Assembly: GCF_021283545.2 (NCBI RefSeq)
Contig: NZ_CP128540.1
Coordinates: 903,501-967,500 of the forward strand
Source of the DNA: Pseudomonas alloputida
Lineage (GTDB): Bacteria > Pseudomonadota > Gammaproteobacteria > Pseudomonadales > Pseudomonadaceae
Length of the DNA: 64,000 bases
Direction of reading: 5' to 3'
The position numbers were made by a program, and so were the translations under genes. This document shows positions 59,801 to 64,000 of this stretch, in pieces (position 1 is the stretch's first letter; each line of letters starts with the position of its first letter). The notes beneath the pieces were generated by a model, which worked only from the letters and a program-made list of their open reading frames with translations, searched no databases and was not told the DNA's origin.

Positions 59801-62527
59801 CACCAGGCTCAATTGTTCGCCCGGCTGAGCGGCCGGGGCGAGATCGATCAGGAAGGTGCCGTTGGCACCGACCACACCCGTGCCGATCACGGTGCCATTG
59901 GCATCACGCACGTCGACAGTGGCACCCGGCTCGCCGCGACCACTCAGGGCCGTGCCACCTGGGCCGACCAGGATGTCGGTGACCGCCTCGGGCGGTGTGA
60001 TATCCGGGGCTGTGAACTCCAGCGGTATCGAACTGTTGCCGGCGGCATCCACCAGACGCACGTCGAGTGCTTCACCATTGGCCTGGGCCGGCGACAGGGT
60101 GAGGCTGAACAGGCCGTCGGCACCGACGACGCCGGTGCCAATTAGGTTGCCGGCAGCATCGCGCACTTGCACGGTAGCGCCGGGCTCGCCGCGACCGGTG
60201 AAAGTGACGCCATCGGCCAAGGCCAGGTCAGTCGGTTGTGCAGGCGGCAGCAAGTCGGCCGAGGTGACCGAGCCCGGTTGGGATACGTTGCCGGCGGCAT
60301 CGGTGAGGGTGACTTGCAAGGTGCTGCCGTCGTTCACGGCAGGGGCCAGGGTGACAGTGAAGGTGCCATCCGCGGCGACGGTGCCGGTCGCGAGGATGTT
60401 GCCTGCCGCGTCACGTACCTGCACGGTAGAGCCGGCTTCGCCTCGACCACTGAGTTGGCTGCCGGCGAGGCCGATCACCAAGTCAGTCGGGGCTGCCGGT
60501 GGCGTGGTATCGACCCCGTCGATATCCGGTGCGGTAACTGCGCTGCTTGGCGATGTGTTGCCAGCGGCATCGGTCGCCGTGGCTTGCAGCACTTCGCCGT
60601 CAACTTGTGGCGGGTTGAGGTTGAGGCTGAACACGCCGGTCGGGCCGACCACGGCAGTGCCCAGTTCGGTTCCGTCGGCAGCCACGATGCGCACGGTGCT
60701 GCCCGGTTCGGCACGGCCGGTGATAACGCTGCCGTCCGCGCTCACCGCCAGTTCGGTCGGTGCGGCAGGGGCGGTGATGTCGGGCGCGGTGATCTGTGCG
60801 GGCAGCGAGGAAACGCCGCCGTCATCGATGGCAACCACGTCCAGCAGTTCGCCGTTGGCTTGTGCGGGATTCAGTTCGATGCTGAAGCTGCCATCGGCGT
60901 TGGCAATGGCACTGCCAATCAGCGTGCCGTTGGCGTCATGCACCTCCACACGGCTGCCAGCCGGCGCGGTACCGGTGAGGGTGGTGCCATCAGCATCGAT
61001 GGCCAGATTGCTCGGGCTGTCGGGCGCGGTGGTCAGTGGTACATCGTACTCGGTAGCCACTGAAGCATTACCGCTTGGGTCGGTCTGCACCAGGCTCAAC
61101 TGCTCGCCCGGCTGTGCGGCTGGGGCGAGGTCGATCAGGAAGGTGCCGTTGGCACCCACGACACCCGTGCCGATCACAGTGCCATTGGCATCGCGCACTT
61201 CGACAGTGGCACCTGGCTCGCCGCGACCGCTCAGGGCCAGGCCGTCAGCACCAACTGTAATATTGGTTACTGCGTCAGGCGGTGTGATGTCCGGCGCATC
61301 GAATTGCAATGGGGCAGAGCTGTTGCCGGCGGCATCCACCAGACGCACGTCGAGTGCTTCACCATTGGTCTGGGCAGGCGACAGGGTGAGGCTGAACAGG
61401 CCATCGGCACCGACGACACCGGTGCCAATCAGGTTACCGGCAGCATCGCGCACCTGCACGGTAGCACCAGGCTCACCGCGTCCGGTGAAAGTGACGCCAT
61501 CGGCCAGGGCCAGGTCGGTCGGTTGTTCAGGGGCTGTGGTATCTGGGTTGTCGACGTCCGGCGCCGTGATGCTGGCAACTGGCGAGATATTGCCAGCCGC
61601 GTCTGCGGCGCTGATCTCCAGGGCCTGGCCGTCGCTTTGTGGCGGTTGCAGGGTAATGCTGAACTGGCCGTCCGCACCGGCCACCGCAGTGCCCAGCAAT
61701 ACGCCACCTGCGCCTCGCACGGAAACCGTCGAGCCGGGCTCGGCACGACCGGTAAGGGTGTTACCCTGCTCATTGATAGCCAGGTCGGTCGGCGCCAGTG
61801 GTGCAGTTGCGTCCGGTGCAGTGACAGCGCCAGGCGCCGAGACATTACCGGCGGCGTCAGTCAGGGTGACATCAAGGTTTTCGCTGTTGATCTGCGGCGC
61901 ATTCAACGTCACGTTGAAGTTGCCGTCGGCACCCACTGTGCCGCTGCCGATCAGGTTGCCGGCGGCGTCGCGGATGTTCACCGTGGTGCCTGCTTCGCCA
62001 CGGCCGGTCAGACGCAAGCCATCCGGCGAAACCAGCAGGTCGATCGGTGTGGCCGGTGCGCTGGTGTCGGGGTCGGAACCGCCGCTGCTGCCCCCGCCTC
62101 CATTGTCCGCCGCTGCTGCTGCGCCGCCCACGCCCAGCAGGCTGAGCCCGGCAATCGCCCAAGTTGGCATGGCACTGCCTGCAGTACCGATGCCTGCGAC
62201 CAGTTCGTCCAGCGAGGCCACTTCTTCGAAGGTGAAACCGGTGAACGCTGCCGCATCGTACTGGGCATGCCACAGGGTGCCGTCTTCGCCGACGAAGACC
62301 ATATCGCTGCCGACCCCGGCCTGGTCCACGGCGAAGAAGTTACCGATGGTGATCTTTTCCCCCGACTTCAGGGTGACGATCAGGTCCTGCCCGCGCTGGG
62401 TGACCGTGGCCACTTTGTCTGGAGAAACCGGTACCTGCACGACGCTTGGTGCGTTTAGATTGATATTGCCCCAGGCGCTCTGAGTGGCGACTTCGGATTG
62501 CTTATCGGCGACGACGATGTTGTCCAT
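44882..62527 (-). CDS. lapF: Giant repetitive surface adhesin, LapF-type (BapA/Bap/LapF family)
   Basis: 5,881 residues from ATG 62527 (AGGGAG upstream); a longer frame to 62638 has no support. N-terminal ~150 residues: a Bap/LapF prefix domain (MDNIVVADKQSEVATQSAWG, IVTLKSGEKITIGNFFAVDQ) and a hydrophobic, Ala/Gly-rich linker. Next come 59 Ig-like repeats of about 80-90 residues, counted by eye from the TxPPxxPTxL...GRGEAGxTVxVRDxxG...TDAAGNxS...APD pattern. The C-terminal ~680 residues have two beta-rich plus VCBS-like modules, then RTX-like Gly/Asp repeats (GTDGNDHLDG, LQGGAGDDTLVVVD) and the type I secretion end. LapF mediates cell-cell attachment in P. putida biofilms and needs calcium. 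KT2440 LapF, as I recall, is about 6,310 residues, so this allele is shorter. Its exporter genes follow directly. Confidence 0.93.
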   Translation of the reverse strand: MDNIVVADKQSEVATQSAWGNINLNAPSVVQVPVSPDKVATVTQRGQDLIVTLKSGEKITIGNFFAVDQAGVGSDMVFVGEDGTLWHAQYDAAAFTGFTFEEVASLDELVAGIGTAGSAMPTWAIAGLSLLGVGGAAAAADNGGGGSSGGSDPDTSAPATPIDLLVSPDGLRLTGRGEAGTTVNIRDAAGNLIGSGTVGADGNFNVTLNAPQINSENLDVTLTDAAGNVSAPGAVTAPDATAPLAPTDLAINEQGNTLTGRAEPGSTVSVRGAGGVLLGTAVAGADGQFSITLQPPQSDGQALEISAADAAGNISPVASITAPDVDNPDTTAPEQPTDLALADGVTFTGRGEPGATVQVRDAAGNLIGTGVVGADGLFSLTLSPAQTNGEALDVRLVDAAGNSSAPLQFDAPDITPPDAVTNITVGADGLALSGRGEPGATVEVRDANGTVIGTGVVGANGTFLIDLAPAAQPGEQLSLVQTDPSGNASVATEYDVPLTTAPDSPSNLAIDADGTTLTGTAPAGSRVEVHDANGTLIGSAIANADGSFSIELNPAQANGELLDVVAIDDGGVSSLPAQITAPDITAPAAPTELAVSADGSVITGRAEPGSTVRIVAADGTELGTAVVGPTGVFSLNLNPPQVDGEVLQATATDAAGNTSPSSAVTAPDIDGVDTTPPAAPTDLVIGLAGSQLSGRGEAGSTVQVRDAAGNILATGTVAADGTFTVTLAPAVNDGSTLQVTLTDAAGNVSQPGSVTSADLLPPAQPTDLALADGVTFTGRGEPGATVQVRDAAGNLIGTGVVGADGLFSLTLSPAQANGEALDVRLVDAAGNSSIPLEFTAPDITPPEAVTDILVGPGGTALSGRGEPGATVDVRDANGTVIGTGVVGANGTFLIDLAPAAQPGEQLSLVQTDASGNASSALQFEVPLTTAPASPSDLVFAEDGSSISGTAPAGTRVEVHDANGTLVGTVVAGPDGSFTVTLDPPQANGELLDVVAIDDGGVSSLPTQITAPDITAPAAPTELVINADGSVVTGRAEPGSTVRVLAADGTTVLGSVVVGATGSFSITLDPPQIDGEVLQVTATDAAGNASTASNLTAPDIDGGDTTPPEAPTNLVIGLAGSQLSGRGEVGSTVQVRDAAGNILATGTVAADGTFVIALDPAVNDGSTLQVTLTDAAGNVSQPGSVTSADLLPPAQPTDLALADGVTFTGRGEPGATVQVRDAGGAVIGTGVVGADGLFSLTLSPAQANGEALDVRLVDADGNASAPLQFDAPDITPPGAVSNIAVGADGLALSGRGEPGATVEVRDASGTVIGTGVVGANGTFLIDLAPAAQPGEQLTLVQTDPSGNASSALQFEVPVTTAPASPSDLVFAEDGSSISGTAPAGTRVEVHDANGTLIGTVVAGPDGSFTVTLDPAQTNGELLDVVAIDDGGVSSLPTQITAPDITAPAAPTELVINADGSVVTGRAEPGSTVRVLAADGTTVLGSVIVGATGSFSITLDPPQIDGEVLQVTATDAAGNASTASNLTAPDIDGGDTTPPEAPTNLVINPAGSQLTGRGEAGTSVQVRDGAGTVVATGTVNPDGTFAITLNPAITDGSTLQVTLTDAAGNVSQPGSVATPDLLAPTQPTELALIDGVTFTGRGEPGATVQVRDATGSLIGTGLVNEDGTFSVTLFPAQANGEALDIRVVDAAGNSSTPLAFTAPDVTPPAAVSNVVVGADGLVLSGRGEAGATVQVRDANGSVIGTATVGANGTFLVDLTPAAQPGEQLSLVQTDASGNASEALQYEIPATTTPASPSDLVVAANGASITGTAPTGSRVEVHDANGTLVGSVVVGAGGTFTVILNPAQANGELLDVVAIDGTGASSLPVQIAAPDITPPVTPSELAISANGSEVTGRAEVGSTVRVLAADGTTVLGSVVVDATGSFSITLDPPQVSGEVLQVTATDAAGNTSTAGDITAPDIDGGDTTPPDAATNLVVGLAGAQLNGRGEAGASVQVRDAQGNVLANGSVNPDGTFQITLDPPVKDGSNLQVVLTDASGNASAPASVVTPDLQAPAQPTGVALADGVTLSGNGEPGATVQVRDALGNLLGTGLVTETGSFSITLSPAQANGEILDIRLIDAAGNISSPLQFEAPDITVPAVVSSIVVGADGLTLGGRGEAGATVEVRDANGTLVGTGTVTANGTFLIDLDPAALPGERLSLVQTDPSGNASEALTYDVPLVVTPTSPSELVVAADGSSISGSAPAGSRVEVHDANGTLVGSIVVGAEGTFTVVLIPAQANGELLDVVAIDNNGTSSLPVQVAAPDITAPVAPSDLAISGDGTVVSGRAEAGSTVRVLAADGTTVLGSVVVGASGAFSIGLTPPQVAGEQLQVTATDVAGNASTAGSVTAPIVDNGGDTTPPEPATELAISNDGRTVSGRGEAGATVEVRNDQGQVLVSGTVQPDGSFNVQLPTPVVDGSSLQVTLTDAAGNVSTPSPLTAPDQVAPLQPTDLVLSNGDSLAGTAEGGARVEVKDASGNLIGSAIAEPDGSFSLTLDPPQANGETLSITVTDAAGNTSVPLSYVAPDITAPAIVADVVASDGSLAVSGRGEPGATVEVRDAQGAVIGTGTVAPNGTFVIDLEAPLAAGENLVLVQTDAAGNTSAGVSVTVADTPLPESPSGVVVAGDGSSVSGTAPADTQVEVRDAQGNVLGSAQAGPDGSFTVGLTPAQANGETLDVVAVDGAGNSSLPTQITAPDITPPNEASELQLSADGSLLTGRGEPGTTVQVISADGTVLGNAQVGADGVISVVLNPAQTDGQELDVVLRDPAGNTSTANIVAPDTDGPLQPSGLAIDTAGIHLTGQGQSGSIVTVRDADGNVLGTATVGGDGRFDVTLNAPQRNGESLTVEATDNLGNSAGPVDFTAPDSTPPQVVTNPAIDGIGTTITGNGEPGATVTVRGPDGSVLGSTVVGAGGAFEITLDEPQTNGQALTVEQRDAAGNLSAAVDLSAPDTQAPDSPTGLVLAGDGSSLSGSGEPGAQVTVTGTGGAVLGTATVQPDGTFQVAIDPPQLNGQTLSVTQADNSGNGSPAGTVIAPDFEAPLPAQGLGLDPTGTLLSGQGEAGSTVEVRNAAGNLLGTIPVNADGTFEVALSPAQTNGEVLSVVLIDGGGNASPSATFTADDSTAPAAPAGLTITPGGSAIQGSGEAGSTVEVKLADGTLVGTVVVPAGGSFTVPLSPAQLDGQALNVTLTDAAGNISQPSQIFAPDITPPALPTDVAVSSDGTAVTGNAPGASSVTVSDGAGNVITVAVNPDGSFSVPLDTPQNNGQTVTVVVTDAAGNDSAPVSVTAPDTTNPEPATGLTVSPDGSTVGGTAEPGSTVEVRNPDDTVRGTVTAGPDGTFVIPVAPPLASGETVDVVVIDPAGNESPEIPLTGPTGTEVATPSALAISVDGFLLTGQGTVGSLITVTSGGTTLGSATVGSDGTFRVFFQNAQLNAQILQVSAKATVDGQPSVPAIIVANDTTAPDAPTQVNLNATGSTLTGQGEVGATVRVTDLQGTLLGTATVDSNGLFSVSFSPAVANGQNLIVTQADAAGNVSLAATLQAPDLQAPLAASNLSLNSAATVLSGQGEAGASVTVRDASGAILATGTVNQSGQFQITLPSAQVTGSPLQVTLSDAAGNVSGPASLATPDHTPPAAISNPVLSQDGRQLSGSGEAGATVQVRNAAGALLGTATVGTDGRFTVTFDTPQANGQVIGVTQMDAASNTSPAINVTTPDLTPPAPLTNVVLNNNGLTLTGLGEAGATVTVHGPDGTIIGTGLVAANGSFTLTLNSAQLNAQLLSVTQTDAGNNTSTAVAVTAPDFTPPTAPTALALSGTGLQLTGNAEAGSTVTVRDASGNVLGTAVAGGNGTFQVTLNSAQTNGQILQVTATDAAGNVSPAAPYTAADTTPPAAVANLAVSANGATLTGDGEAGATVTVRAPDGTVLGNATVAADGHFSVSLSPAAITGESLSVVQADAAQNVSPAQNVTAPGALAPATPDNLILAADGLSVSGTAEAGSTIKVYGPNGVLLGSSPVTNDGTFTVNLGSAQANGEVLQVSATGPDGTVSLPATLQAPDTTAPQPLTNLVLSNDGLVLSGRGEAGATVTVLGEGGIELGTAVVDANGDFNVDLSVAQINGEQLSASQSDVAGNESNSVSLTAPDRVAPDAAGNLAFAGGGSLLNGTGEAGAAVRVLAADGSVLGSATVRADGTFQVNLVSPQANGQQVQVVLADAAGNQSAASAITAPDTTPPSAPGELAVSGDGVTLTGRGEVGARVTVTNPAGEEIGSATVDASGHFTITLSPALGNAELLSFTQADAAGNVSAVATLQTPDFTPPDPLTQVVINADGSVVSGLGEAGATVIVSNAAGTVLGTGIVLADGSFSVELSPAQINNQTLSVLQADPPGNVSLPVNVQAPDLTPPAAATELRLNAAGDELGGVGEVGATVRVYVGTTQIGTGTVGANGTFIVELDAAQLDGQVLQVTLTDATGNISPISSVTAVDTTPPATVVATINDSGTQVIGTAEAGTRVTVVNNNGDLLGQVTVEPDGTFVLDLNLPQINGETLTIIAQDATGNPSVPLAVTAPDLTPPVQPTDLLLNAAGTSMTGTAEAGSTITVRGPDNNIVGTVEVGENGQFTVPISPAQNNGQLLTVVSTDDAGNASVAVPYQTNDTSPPDLVTNLAINNTFNVLTGKGEANATVTVSFDGDVIGTGVVDGAGNFQITLVPAVGSLATLEVTQSDGINTSAVATYLTPLIAPPVPPTDVTLGSDGLTLTGSAPSGVGIRVYDAAGNLIGTGVASLNGSFTLTLDAAQLNGEHISVTAVALIGGESQPTFLQAADITPPTNPVVTSLSVNGLVLTGTGEAGATVTVRDAGNNVLGTAVVNGGGVFTVNLNAAQLNGQVLGVSQADTAGNVSGSTSYTAADLQPPAAPTNVAINGTGTVLTGSGEAGATITVQGPNGQVGTGVVQANGTFSITLTSPQNDGQLLVVRQADAAGNLSASTSLTAPDTTPPAAPLATINANGTSVSGSGQVGSTVTVRNSAGTVLGTATVGSNGLFVVSLTAAQIDNQALSVTLTDSAGNVSTGTALTAPDLTPPAAAGNLLFSADGGTLTGTGEVGATVTVRSAGGTVLQTATVQADGTFTVTLSPPQDNGQILSVTLSDPRGNVSGNVNVTAPDVDANAPVIASDNLATATVNLAAVSATKTYTDSFTTLLSGFSKTYTWTVAAGTTADPTLTLTTNSVLALLNNTSFTLQVKDASGAWVTIATGNTQGLLDLIVLPIGLQVDIGVLQAGDYRLTVGSGGIGLITEVSTTLDIVSTSLTQFTGTGIATSGNVITDVGTDGAVDARGPDSAAVLQVLKDGSYVSAGTATTVQGQYGTLVIRADGSYTYTPNGSPNSVGKVDVFSYQLVHPNGLSDAANLYVRIDSPQATEVWSDTNYGAPATVVDAVNDVGTSQVTLDNRVDSSSSTLGSLNLPVIGTRQATYTTTVAANTTADLQVVVNSTNLLSLLNGTTIELLKLNPATGQYVLVQSVPGGSLVSILGGGAGYTFENQGAGTYHVRVTAGGIGLLSSITTSLNTTTTYLTEFVVSGATAATGNLLADDNVGSALTVLSVLTAANTYTIPGYNGVSVAGTYGTLLVHADGSYTYTLNAGLTSAVVGQHDTFTYELSHPNGTTDTATLTINVDSAAGLTATTSLLADTGDESAALASLAAATDVIAGTDGNDHLDGSQGGHITLQGGAGDDTLVVVDQNFASVDGGSGTDTLLWGGGDASIDLGNLAGRVHDIEILDLNDTSSVALTLNLADVVAITETATDTLIIKGDDKDSVHMTDNWTLVGNQTADGIDYNQYTAQEDPSHHLWVQNGIHVV
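45165..45350 (-). other. RTX-like calcium-binding repeats in adhesin C-terminus
   Basis: Codes for consecutive Gly/Asp-rich nonapeptide-like units: AGTDGNDHLDGSQGG, LQGGAGDDTLVVVDQ, VDGGSGTDTLLWGGG. These usually fold into a calcium beta-roll that helps folding outside the cell after type I export. Confidence 0.8.
45425..46950 (-). repeat. Two tandem beta-rich/VCBS-like modules in adhesin C-terminus
   Basis: Each module pairs a beta-rich domain (ending AGDYRLTVGSGGIGLITEVS or AGTYHVRVTAGGIGLLSSIT) with a VCBS-like domain (GTLVIRADGSYTYTPNG or GTLLVHADGSYTYTLNA). The two copies are clearly related, implying an internal duplication of about 220 residues. Boundaries are approximate. Confidence 0.75.
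46950..62085 (-). repeat. 59 tandem Ig-like adhesin repeats
   Basis: Counted from the translation by the recurring GRGEAG/GTAEAG turn and TDAAGN motif. Mean spacing is about 256 bp. Repeats near the N-terminus (right side) are most alike; those toward 47-54 kb are more diverged. Confidence 0.88.
55100..61560 (-). repeat. Higher-order repeat: five-domain block of about 1,290 bp, five copies
   Basis: Repeats 3-27 recur in the fixed order LALADG type, VGADGLALSG type, TAPAGSRVEVHD type, ITAPAAPTEL type, and DGGDTTPP type. The same DNA landmark near the DGGDTTPP unit recurs at about 55,349, 56,641, 57,931, 59,221 and 60,511, i.e. every 1,287-1,293 bp. The blocks at about 57.9 and 59.2 kb are almost identical over hundreds of bases. 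Confidence 0.88.
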
Positions 62528-62653
62528 GGATGCTCCCTGCTGATATCCGGATCCCCCGGCCCGAGTGTTCGGGCCACAACCGACGTAACAGAGCCCTTTC
62601 AGGGGTCTTACGCACAGCCTCGACCAGGCAGTCGACAAACGGGTGGTTAGGGA

Positions 62654-62661
62654 GATATAGC
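62654..62661 (-). promoter_or_regulatory. Candidate -10 element of the adhesin promoter
   Basis: The minus strand reads GCTATATC, an extended -10 resembling the stationary-phase sigma factor pattern (CTATA). It lies about 130 bp upstream of the adhesin start in the 190-bp gap after norR. lapF is reported, as I recall, to depend on RpoS; no -35 is evident. Confidence 0.35.
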
Positions 62662-62717
62662 AGCCGGTGGGGAAGCAACCAGATGGCTTTCTGGGTTAAT
62701 CCTTTGGTAGAAAAGCC

Positions 62718-64000
62718 TCAGCGAAGCCCTAGCCTGCGGGCCAAACGGCTCAGGTTTGCGCGGTCCAGACCGAGTTCCCGGGCCGCTGCTGCCCAGTTGT
62801 CCTGATGCCGCTGCAGGCAGGCTTCGATCACCTGTCGCTGGTAACTATCGACGGCTTCACGCAAGCCGCCTTCAGGCGGTGTGACCACTTGCAGCGGTGC
62901 AGCGGGGGAGGGCAGCGTGCCTGGCGTGGTTGCCGACACACGCAGGTCCAGGTCGATGGCTTCGAGGGTGAGGATACGTGGCCGATCAGGGTGCTGGCCC
63001 AGCGCCTTGAGTGCCGAGCGGCCGATCAGGTGTTCCAGTTCGCGCACGTTGCCTGGCCAGTCGTAGGCGATCAACGCGGCTTGGGCCTCATGGCTCAGGC
63101 GCAGGCTGTTCAGGCCCAGCCGTGAACGGTTCTGTTCGAGGAAGTAGCCCGCCAATAGCAGCACGTCTCGCCCACGTTCGCGCAAAGGTGGCACGTGCAG
63201 CGGGTAAACGCTGAGGCGGTGATAGAAGTCGGCGCGAAAGTTGCCCGTACGCACCTCGGCAGCGAGGTCGCGGTTGGTAGCGGCGATCAGGCGCACGTCC
63301 ACCCGGTGCTCGCGGTCCGAACCCAGGCGCTGCAGTTGGCCGCTTTGCAGCACGCGTAGCAGCTTGGCCTGGACCGTCAGCGGCAGTTCGCCCACTTCGT
63401 CGAGGAACAGTGTGCCGCCGTTGGCCAGTTCGAATTTGCCGCGGCGCTCGCCATGCGCGCCGGTGAAGGCGCCGCGCACATGACCGAACAGTTCGCTTTC
63501 CACCAAGGTGTCGGGCAGGGCGGCGCAGTTGAGGCTGACCAGCGGCTTGTCCGCGCGGCTACTGGCCCGGTGCAGGGCCTGGGCCACCAGCTCCTTGCCG
63601 ACCCCGGTTTCGCCGGTGATCAGCACGGTCAGGTCGCTGCTGCCGACCAGACGAATTTCCTCCACCAGGCGTTTGTGCGCGGGGCTCTGGCCAATCAGCT
63701 CTCTATCCTGGCCGCTGGCCTGGCGGTAGAGCTCGGCGCGATGGTGTTCGTCTTCGGCGCGCAGGGCCAGGTGCTCGATACGCTCGGCCACGGTAACGGT
63801 GGCGGCAGCCAGGCTGGCAAAGGCCTGCAGGGCATCCAGCTCCAGGCTCTGGAACTGCCCGGGGGTGAGGGCGTCGAGGGTGACCAGGCCCCATGGGCGC
63901 TCATCGACCATCAACGGGCAGCCCATGCAGTCGTGCACTTCAAGGTCGGCATCGGGGGCATTGACCAAACCATCGTAGGGGTCGGGCAGTTCGGAATCGC
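62718..64000 (-). CDS. norR: Nitric oxide-responsive sigma-54 activator NorR (start beyond window)
   Basis: About 427 residues visible; the frame stays open to the right edge, so the N-terminus is missing. The remaining GAF part reads DSELPDPYDGLVNAPDADLE then VHDCMGCPL, matching the region of E. coli NorR that holds the non-heme iron NO sensor, as I remember it. The AAA+ domain has Walker A (TGETGVGKELVA), the sigma-54 loop GAFTGA and Walker B region TLFLDEVGELPL. A Fis-type helix-turn-helix ends the protein (NWAAAARELGLDRANLSRLA). It activates NO-detoxification genes; in P. putida the target (hmp-like) would lie beyond this window. Confidence 0.93.
   Translation of the reverse strand, partial: DSELPDPYDGLVNAPDADLEVHDCMGCPLMVDERPWGLVTLDALTPGQFQSLELDALQAFASLAAATVTVAERIEHLALRAEDEHHRAELYRQASGQDRELIGQSPAHKRLVEEIRLVGSSDLTVLITGETGVGKELVAQALHRASSRADKPLVSLNCAALPDTLVESELFGHVRGAFTGAHGERRGKFELANGGTLFLDEVGELPLTVQAKLLRVLQSGQLQRLGSDREHRVDVRLIAATNRDLAAEVRTGNFRADFYHRLSVYPLHVPPLRERGRDVLLLAGYFLEQNRSRLGLNSLRLSHEAQAALIAYDWPGNVRELEHLIGRSALKALGQHPDRPRILTLEAIDLDLRVSATTPGTLPSPAAPLQVVTPPEGGLREAVDSYQRQVIEACLQRHQDNWAAAARELGLDRANLSRLARRLGLR

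Noticed and set aside
47534..62483. Very long open frames on the plus strand opposite the adhesin (for example 51186-53366, 53288-56158, 59856-62483)
   Set aside because: They mirror the repeat period of the adhesin and show low-complexity Ala/Pro/Ser/Arg-rich or Gly/His-rich translations. They arise from GC-biased codons of the minus-strand gene and have no ribosome sites or domains.
44882..62527. CRISPR array or satellite suggested by the regular repeats
   Set aside because: The repeats are in frame, about 256 bp long, and code for Ig-like domains; there are no short identical repeats with unique spacers and no cas genes.

Overview
This window is Pseudomonas chromosome, almost certainly from the P. 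putida group. It is GC-rich, carries P. putida-type REP palindromes, and its gene content and order (DUF1302/DUF1329, MalT-like regulator, mazEF, pta, trxB, nadC, ampDE, fruBKA with fruR, then a giant LapF-type adhesin with its type I exporter, then norR) match what I remember of P. putida KT2440 around PP_0765 to PP_0807. That species match is recalled, not searched.

Layout. 1-7456: the end of a DUF1302 outer-membrane protein, its DUF1329 partner, a MalT/LuxR regulator, and an overlapping TPR response regulator and small histidine kinase pair. 7457-13353: mazEF toxin-antitoxin, a metallo-beta-lactamase-fold hydrolase, an OmpA-like lipoprotein, pta, a DUF3565 gene, an FKBP isomerase and a glutathione peroxidase. 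13417-16102: a glycosyltransferase and a soluble PAS-PAS chemotaxis transducer. 16103-18701: an AT-rich accessory island. It holds a Tde/Tdi-like polymorphic toxin (Ntox15 domain, HxxD motif) broken by two single-base deletions, its GAD-like/DUF1851 immunity gene, a duplicated remnant of the chemotaxis-gene 3' end, a remnant of a second toxin, and a second immunity gene. 18746-27401: cysZ, trxB (with a candidate OxyR operator), nadC, a DUF1631 gene, ampD-ampE, and fruR-tatD. 27686-33225: fruBKA, the fructose phosphotransferase operon, behind a Cra/FruR operator. 33373-40035: small genes including a DUF2383 protein with a sigma-54-type promoter, a diguanylate cyclase, an OprD-type porin, a YkgJ-type protein and a CheV protein. 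40036-62527: a surface-adhesion locus read leftward, consisting of the giant adhesin (5,881 codons, 59 Ig-like repeats by my count) and its TolC-like, ABC and HlyD-like export genes. 62718-64000: norR, cut by the window edge.

Together the genes suggest a soil or rhizosphere bacterium with biofilm functions (LapF adhesin, diguanylate cyclase, BdlA-like transducer), redox defence (trxB, gpx, mazEF), a fructose phosphotransferase system, and contact-dependent competition genes at one recombination-prone spot. The toxin-immunity island at 16.3-18.7 kb and the 1.29-kb higher-order repeat inside the adhesin are the most unusual structures here.
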